A DNA stretch of 39,613 bases from contig DIMS01000009.1 in NCBI GenBank assembly GCA_002425685.1, positions 1-39,613 of the forward strand, read 5' to 3'. Below, in pieces: positions 26,356 through 33,331 of the stretch (its first letter is position 1; each line of letters begins with the position of its first letter). Below the pieces are notes generated by a model. It was not told where the DNA came from. It did not search any database and saw only the letters and a list, made by a program, of their open reading frames with translations. Source of the DNA: Synergistaceae bacterium UBA5560 (GTDB lineage: Bacteria; Synergistota; Synergistia; Synergistales; Aminiphilaceae). A program made the position numbers and the translations under genes.

Positions 26356-26654
26356 GTCAACGGCTTGATCTCCTCTTGGTCCAGAGAAAGAAGGAAGGAT
26401 GTAGTGTGTAGTTACTGACCTCTTCCAGACGGTAGAAGCGTTTCTTCTTGTCATAGACTACACGAGAGTCCAGTGCATCCCGAAGAAAAACCAGATCTCG
26501 CTGTAAGGTCTTCATTGAATTGCGCCGATGTTTTTTCCCCGGGGGAGGCCCAGATTCTGGAGAAGCTCTTCCGTTCGCCGCGTTTTTTCACGAGAAAGAG
26601 CTCTTGCAACGTCAAGACCTGATCTATTTTTAAAGAATTAAAATCCTTAGCCAT
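26356..26654 (-). pseudogene. Remnant of a DeoR/WYL-type HTH regulator
   Basis: A good start (ATG at 26654 with GAGGT upstream) opens MAKDFNSLKIDQVLTLQEL. The frame then shifts to EELLQNLGLPRGKNIGAIQ, and again to MKTLQRDLVFLRDALDSRVV and YDKKKRFYRLEEVSNYTL. Together they give the N-terminal winged helix of a WYL-family regulator (the phrase QRDxxFLRDxL is typical). It breaks off at HPSFFL, where the WYL sensor domain should begin, and the AAA remnant follows at once. Two frameshifts plus a missing sensor domain show decay. It diverges from rsr, where such regulators often lie. Confidence 0.65.
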
Positions 26655-26818
26655 GTGGTTTACCTCGTTTTTGTCGGAAGAAGTGAGTGTGTCTATTCGA
26701 TAATGATTTTCCTCTCTTTACTTATTCTAGGGCACACAGGGATGTCCGGGAAACAAAATTTTTGACGTCCTTGTCACGCTCGTGCGGTCGCATTGCTGGT
26801 ACGGAAGAGAAAGGGACC

Positions 26819-26852
26819 GGTGGGGTGCGGTGAAAAAAGCATCGCTCCCACC
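26819..26852 (+). other. Strong hairpin just upstream of the rsr promoter
   Basis: GGTGGG (26819-26824) pairs with CCCACC (26847-26852), and inside it GCGGTG (26827-26832) pairs with CATCGC (26840-26845) around an AAAAAAG loop. The 12-pair stem has a small internal bulge. No T tract follows. It ends four bases before the -35 box of rsr. It could be part of a small RNA, such as a Ro-associated Y-like RNA, or a DNA regulatory site; neither is shown. Confidence 0.35.
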
Positions 26853-26855
26853 CTC

Positions 26856-26884
26856 TTGACAGGTGTATATATACCTGATATGCT
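26856..26884 (+). promoter_or_regulatory. Sigma70-type promoter of rsr with overlapping palindrome
   Basis: TTGACA (26856-26861), a 17-base spacer and TATGCT (26879-26884) make a near-consensus promoter. The spacer region holds AGGTGTATATATACCT (26861-26876), an imperfect inverted repeat with AGGT/ACCT ends. A repressor bound there would block RNA polymerase. The ribbon-helix-helix protein encoded just after rsr, or the decayed HTH regulator, are candidate ligands by inference. Confidence 0.65.
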
Positions 26885-26930
26885 CGCTTCTGCGGAATTC
26901 GTTGAGGCGTCGGATGGGGTTACTTCTTCG

Positions 26931-28583
26931 ATGATAGACAATCTGTCCTCGTCCACCTTTTCCTTGCGGATTCCGCTTTTTGCGTCGACAAATGAGCCGA
27001 AAAAGAAGAGAGTGTACGGAGGCGAAGAGGCCATGGGGCACGCAGTGCACGTCCTGAAAAAGAATTCCATTATCGGCGTGGCAAATCGGGAGGGATTCCC
27101 CGCCTTTAGGCGGGACTGGCGCGAGGAGTATCTCCAAATGCTCCTCACAAATACCGTTTCCAGAGTGTTCTACGCCTCCGAAAGGGAACTCGGGGAAAAG
27201 GCGCTGGAGATGCACAGGTTCGCCGCCGACGAGGACCCCGAGTTCATGGCTCGTGCCCTTGCATATGCCCGGAACGAAGGATTCATGCGCTTTCAGCCTC
27301 TGCTCGGCCTTGCGATGCTCTCTCTTGTCGCTCCCCGGATCTTCTCCGGTCTGTTCGACCAAGTCATACGCACCGTAGCCGACCTCGCGGAATTCACCCT
27401 CGCTCTCGAAGCCTTGGAGAGAGGGCAAGGTGGGCGTCTGGTCAAAAAACTCGCCGCTCTCCGCCTTCTCCGCCTCACCGAATATGAAGCCTTGAAATAT
27501 GGTGGCGAAGGAAGAGGATTCTCTCTCCGCGATCTTCTCCGCGTCTATCATCCAAAGCCTCTCGATGCGAAGACACGAGCCCTGTTCCGCTATATCGCGG
27601 AGAAAGTACTCTCTCCGGAGGAGCGGAACATGCTGCCCTCGATCGATGCCTTTTTGAAGGTGCGGGATCATGGTGGGAGCGAGGGCCTTGGATCAGTCCT
27701 GGAATGGATCCGGGAGGGACGTTTGCCCTACAATATCGTCACAGGAGCGGTCGGGAGGATGACCTCCGACCTCTGGGAGGCTCTTCTTCCAGATCTGCCT
27801 CTTTTCGCTCTGGTACGTCATTTGAGCACTTTGCAGCGCAATGGTGTTTTCGACGAGGAAAAAAACCGTTCCTTCGTCGTTGAACGTCTCAGCGATGCCA
27901 AGGCCGTTCGGGCCGCAAAGATATTGCCTTTCCGTTTCGCTTCGGCGTGGAAGAAGGTTCGGGATGTGGAATGGCTGAGACACGCTCTGGAGAGAGCCCT
28001 GGAACTTGCTGTGGACCTGCTTCCCTCCATAGAGGGAAAGACCGCAATTCTTCTCGACGTCTCCGGTTCCATGAGTGCTGTCAGGGATAATATGGAAGAT
28101 CCTCTCACCGCGGGCGCCGTTCTGGCTCTCTCGATCATGCGGAAAGCCGGAGGAAAGGGAATTTTCTTTCTTTTCGATACCGAGGCCACTCTCTTCGAGA
28201 CTTCTCCTGAAGAACCCATTCTCGCTGCCGTTGCCCGAATCGACCTCGGTGGAGGCACAGACACCGGGGTTGCCCTGAAGTCCATGCTGCAAAAAAGCTT
28301 CTTCGTCGACAACATCGTGATTGTCACCGATGAACAACAGAACGAAGGGTCTCCCTTCTTCGAGGTGCTGCGGAAATATCGCGAGAAGATAAACGGCAAC
28401 GCAAAGGCTTTTGTGGTCAACGTAGCGCCCTACGGTGGCGCCATGATTCCCCCCGAGGACGAGAACACCTTCTACGTCTATGGATGGTCCGATCACATCG
28501 TTTCCTTTATCGCCAATGCGGTGGAGGGGCACGGAAACATCGCCGAGAAGATTGCGGGCCTTCGTACGGGTGGTATCGACTGA
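26931..28583 (+). CDS. rsr: Ro60/Rsr-like TROVE domain RNA-binding protein with vWA domain
   Basis: Bacterial orthologue of the Ro 60-kDa autoantigen, a ring protein that binds Y RNAs and misfolded RNAs and helps exonucleases in RNA repair or decay. The helical-repeat TROVE region covers about residues 30-370 (DWREEYLQMLLTNTVSRVFY, then FMARALAYARNEGFMRFQPL). The C-terminal vWA domain has an intact MIDAS: TAILLDVSGSMS, GGGTDTGVAL and VIVTDEQQNEG. At 550 residues it is normal size. The start lies after the mapped promoter; 26931 fits best, though its Shine-Dalgarno is weak. ATG 27032, with a better GGAGG, would cut the N-terminus. No rtcB/rtcA is nearby. A 66-residue RHH protein gene follows 3 nt downstream. 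Confidence 0.9.
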   Translation: MIDNLSSSTFSLRIPLFASTNEPKKKRVYGGEEAMGHAVHVLKKNSIIGVANREGFPAFRRDWREEYLQMLLTNTVSRVFYASERELGEKALEMHRFAADEDPEFMARALAYARNEGFMRFQPLLGLAMLSLVAPRIFSGLFDQVIRTVADLAEFTLALEALERGQGGRLVKKLAALRLLRLTEYEALKYGGEGRGFSLRDLLRVYHPKPLDAKTRALFRYIAEKVLSPEERNMLPSIDAFLKVRDHGGSEGLGSVLEWIREGRLPYNIVTGAVGRMTSDLWEALLPDLPLFALVRHLSTLQRNGVFDEEKNRSFVVERLSDAKAVRAAKILPFRFASAWKKVRDVEWLRHALERALELAVDLLPSIEGKTAILLDVSGSMSAVRDNMEDPLTAGAVLALSIMRKAGGKGIFFLFDTEATLFETSPEEPILAAVARIDLGGGTDTGVALKSMLQKSFFVDNIVIVTDEQQNEGSPFFEVLRKYREKINGNAKAFVVNVAPYGGAMIPPEDENTFYVYGWSDHIVSFIANAVEGHGNIAEKIAGLRTGGID

Positions 28584-28586
28584 GTC

Positions 28587-28787
28587 ATGCCGAATCAGTA
28601 CGCCAAGGATTCCACCCAACTGCTCATCAGATTGCCCGAGGCGATGAAGCGGGATCTCTACAGGGCCGTGGAGAAACTGAACCGTGAGAACCCTGGTGCC
28701 ATGTACTCGGCCAATTCGGTGGTTCGCGTTCTGATAGAGCGGTTTCTCCGCGAGGGATTCCCTCAAGAAGACCGGACCTGCGGGTAA
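28587..28787 (+). CDS. Small ribbon-helix-helix (Arc/CopG-like) protein
   Basis: The 66-residue protein begins with a beta strand (STQLLIRLPE), then two helices (MKRDLYRAVEKLNREN and ANSVVRVLIERFLREG). This is the layout of Arc/CopG/MetJ-type dimeric DNA-binding proteins. The LLIRLPEAMKRDL segment is especially like Arc. It starts three bases after the rsr stop, so the two genes are almost surely cotranscribed. It has no toxin-like partner next to it. The likely role is a DNA-binding regulator, possibly of the rsr promoter, or a small partner of the Ro protein. A long inverted repeat overlaps its 3' end. Confidence 0.7.
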   Translation: MPNQYAKDSTQLLIRLPEAMKRDLYRAVEKLNRENPGAMYSANSVVRVLIERFLREGFPQEDRTCG

Positions 28788-28812
28788 TCTCAACTCCGCC
28801 GGGCCGGTCTTC
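28767..28812 (+). terminator. Long inverted repeat at the end of the rsr unit
   Basis: GAAGACCGG (28767-28775) pairs perfectly with CCGGTCTTC (28804-28812). Inside, GCGG (28780-28783) pairs with CCGC (28796-28799). The repeat spans the stop codon of the RHH gene. No T tract follows, so it may protect mRNA ends or act as a factor-dependent terminator. Confidence 0.45.
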
Positions 28813-28901
28813 TGCAAGGGATGTGCGGTATGGGGCTTTTCGTTGCGGAGAGGTCTTGTTCGGGTTGCGTTCAGGGATGTCCTTGTACGGACAAGGGGGG
28901 G

Positions 28902-29459
28902 ATGCGTATGGCCTGCGGGTTGGTCCTGGTGGATGTGCAGAACGATTATTTTCCGGGAGGGAGCATGGAACTGGCAGGAATGGAGGAGGCGGCCCGGAAC
29001 GCGGCGGAGGTGCTCGCGTCTTTCCGGAGGAAGGGTGAGCCGGTCTTTCACATACGACATGTGGCGACGCGTCCGGGATCGACCTTCTTTCTTCCCGGCA
29101 CGGCGGGGGCGGACATCGCCGAAATCGTGGCGTCCCTGAAGGGAGAACCGGTGCTGGAAAAGCACTTTCCCAACAGTTTTCGGGAAACGACGCTGGCGGA
29201 CCTTCTTCGGGAGAACGACGTGGAGGAAATCGTGTTCTGTGGAGCCATGACCCACATGTGCATCGACACTACTGTGCGGGCGGCCTTCGACCTCGGATTT
29301 CGCTGTGTCGTGGTGGGCGATGCCTGTGCGACGCGAAATCTCCGCTTCGGAGACGTTTTGGTGGAGGCGGCACAAGTGCAGGCTGCCTTTCTTGCGGCTC
29401 TCTCGTCGCCCTTCGCCAGGGTGATCTCCACCGCGGAGCTTTTGCAGGATCGGACGTAG
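28902..29459 (+). CDS. Isochorismatase/nicotinamidase-like cysteine hydrolase
   Basis: Alpha/beta hydrolase of the isochorismatase superfamily, which splits amide or vinyl-ether bonds. The triad is visible: Asp in LVLVDVQNDYF, Lys in LEKHFPNSF and nucleophilic Cys in VFCGAMTHMCIDTT. The VVGDACAT motif follows. About 185 residues fits the small members. PncA-type metal ligands are not clearly present, so nicotinamidase is only one option; N-carbamoyl- or other amide hydrolases are equally possible. Starts at 28902 and 28908 are both close to AAGGGGGGG. A hairpin (CCTTGT/ACAAGG, 28881-28896) overlaps the Shine-Dalgarno. An in-frame ATG at 28821 would add a Cys-rich stretch absent from the family. 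Confidence 0.85.
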   Translation: MRMACGLVLVDVQNDYFPGGSMELAGMEEAARNAAEVLASFRRKGEPVFHIRHVATRPGSTFFLPGTAGADIAEIVASLKGEPVLEKHFPNSFRETTLADLLRENDVEEIVFCGAMTHMCIDTTVRAAFDLGFRCVVVGDACATRNLRFGDVLVEAAQVQAAFLAALSSPFARVISTAELLQDRT

Positions 29460-29548
29460 CGCTCCCGCCGCCGGTATGTTCTCTGCACTTCCGAAAACGC
29501 TTTTTTGCGAGGCGGTGTCCTTTTGGGGATGCCGCCTTGTGCGTTTAC

Positions 29549-30673
29549 CTATTTCCCGACGAGGAGAAGACCACCGGCGAGGGCGGTGAGAGGTGCCACG
29601 GTAACCAGGCCAAAGCTGCCCACGAGGGTGTTGAGGATCTCCGCTGCCACGTACTGCATGTTCAGGATGTTCGCCAGGGGGATTCCCTGGGCGATGAAGG
29701 CCATGAGCAGGCTCGAATAGCTTCCCGTGTAGGCCAGGAGGAGCGTTGTCGTCATGGTGCCCACCACGGCACGCCCCACGGAAAAGCCTGAGAGAACGAG
29801 CTCTTTCCTGGTGATGTTCGGATTCTTGCTTCGAATCTCCGTCATGGCCGCTGCCACATCCATGGCGAGATCCATGACGGCTCCGGAAGAGGCGAGAAAA
29901 ATTCCCCCGAGGAAGATCTTTGTCAGGTCCAGATGGGCGAAACCGCTGTAGAGGAGCGTCTCCGAGAAGGGTTTCACCGCGCCGTGAATGCGAAAGGCGG
30001 AGCCGAAGGCAAGAGCGAGGACGCAGGTGATGCCGATTCCAGCCATGGAGCCCGCGAAAGCCACCGCGCCGCGTCTGTTCATGCCTCCCACGAGAAGGAT
30101 GATGGCTGCCGTGAGAGCCGCCACGACCCCCAGAGAGGTGAGGACCGGATCCCACCCCCGCAACATCCCGGGCAGGAAGACTTTCCAGATCATCAGAGCA
30201 GTGAAGAGAAAGGACAGAAGTGCCTTCGCTCCGGTCCATCCCGCGAAGACCAGAAGGAAAAGGCTGAACAGGGCCAGAACGATCAATTCGATGTCCATGC
30301 GATAGAAGTCCAGCACGTTCGCCTTGGCGACGGCACTGCCACTCTCGTCGGGATCCAGGACGACGAAGGCCTTGTCCCCAGGTGCAAAAACCTTGTCCAA
30401 TTCCAGCCGCCCCATGAGGTGATTCACTGCCTCCAGTTCCTGCCCGGCGAAACGGCCTGAAAGAACGCGGATGGTGAGTCCCTGATCGCCGGTTCGGACA
30501 ATGCCGAACTGCCGCATGTTCGAATCGTCGGTTCGGAGGATCAGCGCTTTTTCTCGTTCGGCTCCGCCCGTTCCTTCGGAACGCCCCCCGAATCCCGAGG
30601 GCAGAAGGGCGAGTCCGGCAGTGAGCAGCGCCAGAAAAAGCACGAAGAGCATGTCCTTTCGCGTGGTTCCCAC
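29549..30673 (-). CDS. YibE/F family multi-pass membrane protein
   Basis: The product matches the YibE/F-like family, of unknown function and common in Gram-positive and Synergistota genomes. A first membrane segment (MLFVLFLALLTAGLALL) is followed by about 110 extracytoplasmic residues (GQELEAVNHLMG ... PGDKAFVVLD). Seven or eight more membrane segments follow, with conserved ASSGAVMDLAMDVAAAM, GRAVVGTMTTTLLLAY and MQYVAAEILNTLVGSFG. The GTG at 30673 is preceded by GGGAGG at eight bases. An upstream ATG at 30787 lies beyond the terminator hairpin and is rejected. The gene follows the alkaline phosphatase gene on the same strand, separated by a strong terminator, so it probably has its own promoter. 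Confidence 0.85.
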   Translation of the reverse strand: MGTTRKDMLFVLFLALLTAGLALLPSGFGGRSEGTGGAEREKALILRTDDSNMRQFGIVRTGDQGLTIRVLSGRFAGQELEAVNHLMGRLELDKVFAPGDKAFVVLDPDESGSAVAKANVLDFYRMDIELIVLALFSLFLLVFAGWTGAKALLSFLFTALMIWKVFLPGMLRGWDPVLTSLGVVAALTAAIILLVGGMNRRGAVAFAGSMAGIGITCVLALAFGSAFRIHGAVKPFSETLLYSGFAHLDLTKIFLGGIFLASSGAVMDLAMDVAAAMTEIRSKNPNITRKELVLSGFSVGRAVVGTMTTTLLLAYTGSYSSLLMAFIAQGIPLANILNMQYVAAEILNTLVGSFGLVTVAPLTALAGGLLLVGK

Positions 30674-30708
30674 GAAGCAATCCCTCCCGGAGAGTGGATG
30701 TAACCGAA

Positions 30709-30748
30709 GGACGGCCCGAAGGCGACGTTCTATGCCTTTGGGCCGTCC
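30709..30748 (-). terminator. Terminator hairpin downstream of the alkaline phosphatase gene
   Basis: GGACGGCCCGAAGGC (30709-30723) pairs with GCCTTTGGGCCGTCC (30734-30748) through 15 pairs including one G-U. It lies about 125 bases beyond the stop of the phosphatase gene on the minus strand, where it is followed by TTCGGTT. On the plus strand it is followed by TTTCGTC. The weak T tracts leave room for an alternative role. Confidence 0.6.
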
Positions 30749-30871
30749 TTTCGTCGTCGTTATTGCGTTTGGTTGTTCCTTCTCCACCCGGGTGGCCTTT
30801 TCGGCGCCGGAGGGAGGAAGGTGCGTCGTTTTGTTTTCGGGGAGCGGTGGAGCTCCCTTCGAGCGACGCGG

Positions 30872-32431
30872 TTAGTTTTTCACGCCGGAGATGGACATGG
30901 TCTTCCAGGCCACGTCGGTGTTGTCGTAGTAGCCGAGGAAGAGTTCCGCGCCCACACCCATGGCGAAGAGAGGAACGGGAATTCCCGTATGGGCGTAGGA
31001 TGTCCAGCCGATGCCCGCCTTCTGGTTCAGAATATGGGTCGTCTTGACGGTGAGGGGCTCGTAGCCGCCGTAGAGGAGATAAGTCTGTTCGTCCTTGGAG
31101 CGCTCCTGTTCACCCTTCATGCTCCGGGCAAAGGCATCGTGAAGCTGCTGGAGTTCGAGTTCGGAGAGGTTCATGGCGAGAAGTTTTTTTGCTTCCTTGT
31201 CGCCGCCCTTGGCCTTTTCTTCCAGCGTCTTCGCTTCGTCGGCGGGCAGGTTGGTGAGGCCGAAGACTTCCGTGATCTGGGGGAAGAATGCGTCGAAGGA
31301 GGCCTTGTCGGGGGCGTTGTTCTTTCTGAAGTCCGCCACGCGCTTGTCGAAGGCGAGGTAGGATTTCTTCTGGAATCCGATCTTATTGAAGAAAGTCTCG
31401 TACTGGGTTCCGGCGAAGCCGATGCTCATGCCGCCCGTCTCGTGGTCTCCCACAACGACGATGAGCGTCTCGTTGGGATGCTTTTCCGCGAAGAGTACCG
31501 CTTCCTGCACTGCGTCGGCAAAGGCGAAGGTGTCCTGAATGGCCGTGGCGGCGTCATTGGCGTGGCAGGCCCAGTCGATCTTGCCCCCCTCGACCATCAT
31601 AAAGAAACCCTTGGGGTTGTCGAGAAGCTCGATGGCCTTTTTCGTAAACTCCGCGAGAGAAAGTTCCTTGTCGGTACGGTCGATGTCGTAAGGCATGGCG
31701 CTGTCCGCGTCGAGGACGGGGTTTACCGCGATAATCTTGCCGTCGTCGGGCTTGAGGGCCAGGATCTCCTCCCGGGTGCGGACGATTTTGTATCCTTTGG
31801 AGGAAGCCACTTCATACGCGTCGGGCTGGGGTTCCTCCTTTTTGTTGCCCTTGGCCTTGTGAATGCCGCCGCCGCCGAAGAAGTCGAAATTGCTGTCGAA
31901 CATCTGGAGCGCGATGCCGTAGTAGTCGTTCCGGGAAGGGACGGAGGCGTAGAAGGATGCGGGAGTCGCGTGGTTCAGCGACACGGAGGAGAGAATGCCC
32001 ACTTTCTGTCCCTTGTCGCGGGCCATCTGGGCTATGGTGGTGAATTTCTTCGTCTTGCCGGGATCCATACCGATAACACCGTTGTCCGTCTTGTAGCCCG
32101 AGGCCAGTGATGTCGCCGCAGGGGCCGAATCGGTGATGAAGGAGTTCGACGAATAGGTAGTGATCATGCCCTGAACGGGGAACTGGGTGAAGGAAAGTTT
32201 CTTGATACTGGGAGTAGCGTTGCCGCCCTCGACGGAACCCGACCCGCGGTAGATTTCCGCGGCGTTCACCTGCTGCAGAGCCATGCCGTCACCGATGAAC
32301 ATGAAGACATACTTGGCCTGCTCGCCTTTCCACTCGTTGTTCGTCGTCTGCCCCGAAGCCCCCCATGCGGCTCCGCAGAGCAGAAACATCGTTGCCATCA
32401 CCACGCCGATTCCCTTGAGATGTCGCTTCAC
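30872..32431 (-). CDS. Alkaline phosphatase (secreted)
   Basis: Releases phosphate from monoesters outside the cytoplasm. A signal peptide (KGIGVVMATMFLLCGAAWGAS) begins a protein of 519 residues. The alkaline phosphatase superfamily metal and nucleophile motifs are present: YVFMFIGDGMALQQVN (metal Asp), FITDSAPAATSLASG (Ser nucleophile after Asp), MVEGGKIDWACHANDAA and VVVGDHETGG with its Asp-His ligands. A later YAHTGIPVPLFAMG gives a further His. An insertion rich in charged residues between about 370 and 450 (KAKGGDKEAKKLL) is typical of larger bacterial members. The GTG at 32431 has GGAGG nine bases upstream. The enzyme helps scavenge phosphate; no Pho box was identified. Confidence 0.93.
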   Translation of the reverse strand: MKRHLKGIGVVMATMFLLCGAAWGASGQTTNNEWKGEQAKYVFMFIGDGMALQQVNAAEIYRGSGSVEGGNATPSIKKLSFTQFPVQGMITTYSSNSFITDSAPAATSLASGYKTDNGVIGMDPGKTKKFTTIAQMARDKGQKVGILSSVSLNHATPASFYASVPSRNDYYGIALQMFDSNFDFFGGGGIHKAKGNKKEEPQPDAYEVASSKGYKIVRTREEILALKPDDGKIIAVNPVLDADSAMPYDIDRTDKELSLAEFTKKAIELLDNPKGFFMMVEGGKIDWACHANDAATAIQDTFAFADAVQEAVLFAEKHPNETLIVVVGDHETGGMSIGFAGTQYETFFNKIGFQKKSYLAFDKRVADFRKNNAPDKASFDAFFPQITEVFGLTNLPADEAKTLEEKAKGGDKEAKKLLAMNLSELELQQLHDAFARSMKGEQERSKDEQTYLLYGGYEPLTVKTTHILNQKAGIGWTSYAHTGIPVPLFAMGVGAELFLGYYDNTDVAWKTMSISGVKN

Positions 32432-32648
32432 TACGCTCACCCTCCTCAAAATGGTTGTTCGGGAAAAGCGTACCAGCGCCACGTAACAAGGCCGAGAAAA
32501 AACCGTGTCATTTGTCCTGCAATGTGGAAGGCGGGAAGGACCGCGTTCTGAACAGGTTCGCCGGTATCCTCGGTGGTCCTCCATGTTTTTGGGGGGCGCG
32601 TGCGCCACGCCTGCGCAAAAAGGTTTTCATGGTATTCGGGGGCCGTTA

Positions 32649-32670
32649 GCGGCGATGAGCCGCATTTTTT
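32649..32670 (+). terminator. Orphan intrinsic terminator upstream of the phosphatase gene
   Basis: GCGGC (32649-32653), loop GATGA, GCCGC (32659-32663) is followed by A and six T residues on the plus strand. No plus-strand gene is visible between 32432 and here, so it may end a small RNA or serve as a fortuitous structure. The rest of 32432-32648 shows no recognised feature. Confidence 0.5.
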
Positions 32671-32697
32671 CAGGGGTTCCTTTTTGTTTGTGTTCGA

Positions 32698-32735
32698 TGT
32701 CAAGCGACATCAGAAATTGACCCGTAGGCGACATG
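32698..32735. repeat. Short repeats resembling an IS21-type terminal end
   Basis: TGTCAAGCGACATCAGAAAT is followed by TGACCCGTAGGCGACATGAA. The unit GCGACAT occurs twice, with AATTGACCC between, a layout like the terminal repeats of IS21-family elements. No transposase or matching second end is present, so it would be a relic. It could instead be an ordinary regulatory repeat for the flanking genes. Confidence 0.3.
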
Positions 32736-32832
32736 AAGAAAGAATCCACCCCAGCCACGTGTCGTGGAACATGACGCTGTAGCGACCGAGAGTCATGTTT
32801 CCGGAATGAAAACATCTTCGGGACGCCAGAGG

Positions 32833-32862
32833 TTGATACCTATGCAGGGTATGTGTTATACT
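32833..32862 (+). promoter_or_regulatory. Sigma70-type promoter of the glutaredoxin gene
   Basis: TTGATA (32833-32838), an 18-base spacer and TATACT (32857-32862) make a good promoter about 70 bases before the glutaredoxin start. Confidence 0.65.
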
Positions 32863-32936
32863 GATCCCCGAAAAAGAGGTGTTCCTCTCGTTTCGGAGGG
32901 GATCATGCCGTTCACATTTCGGGAGGTGTATCGATC

Positions 32937-33182
32937 ATGTCGGTTCGTGTCTACAGTACCAGCACATGTCCTTGGTGCGACAAGGCGAAGGACTATCTGT
33001 CGGAACTCGGTGTCGCTTTCGAGGCGGTGGATGTTTCAAAGGACAGGGCCATGGCGGAGGAGATGATCCGCAAGACAGGGCAGAGGGGTGTGCCCGTTCT
33101 CGACATCGGCGGCACGGTCATCGTCGGTTTCGACCGTCCCGCCATCGATGCGGCGCTGAAGGAGAAGAACCTCCTCGCCTGA
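32937..33182 (+). CDS. Glutaredoxin / NrdH-like redoxin
   Basis: A small dithiol redox protein of 81 residues with the thioredoxin fold. The active site is CPWC in VYSTSTCPWCDKAKDYL. The cis-Pro motif is RGVPVLDIGG and the C-terminal helix follows GFDRPAI. The length fits glutaredoxin or NrdH-type proteins that reduce ribonucleotide reductase or mixed disulfides; the CPWC sequence is uncommon next to CPYC or CVQC. GGGAGG lies nine bases before the ATG, and a promoter is visible upstream. It is monocistronic and convergent with the microcompartment operon. Confidence 0.92.
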   Translation: MSVRVYSTSTCPWCDKAKDYLSELGVAFEAVDVSKDRAMAEEMIRKTGQRGVPVLDIGGTVIVGFDRPAIDAALKEKNLLA

Positions 33183-33216
33183 GGAGGGGAGGAAGCCGGA
33201 GCGGTTTTTACCGGAT

Positions 33217-33268
33217 GCGGCGTAGATGCAAGGGCGTTCCTGCGGGAACTTCCTCGCTTCTACGCCGT
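33217..33268. terminator. Nested hairpin between the glutaredoxin gene and the microcompartment operon
   Basis: GCGGCGTAGA (33217-33226) pairs with TCTACGCCGT (33259-33268), and inside it GTTCC (33236-33240) pairs with GGAAC (33245-33249). It sits between two convergent genes and could end both transcripts, although neither side has a T tract. Confidence 0.4.
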
Positions 33269-33331
33269 ATGTGTGTCCTATTCCCTGTCTTGTTTCTGTG
33301 TTCCGCGTCTGCCCGACGGGCACATGCTCCG

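Noticed and set aside
27693..30680. A 995-codon open frame on the minus strand
   Set aside because: It runs antisense to rsr and the hydrolase gene and in another frame of the YibE/F gene. Its product is rich in Arg, His and Gly without any domain, so it is a shadow of GC-rich coding DNA.
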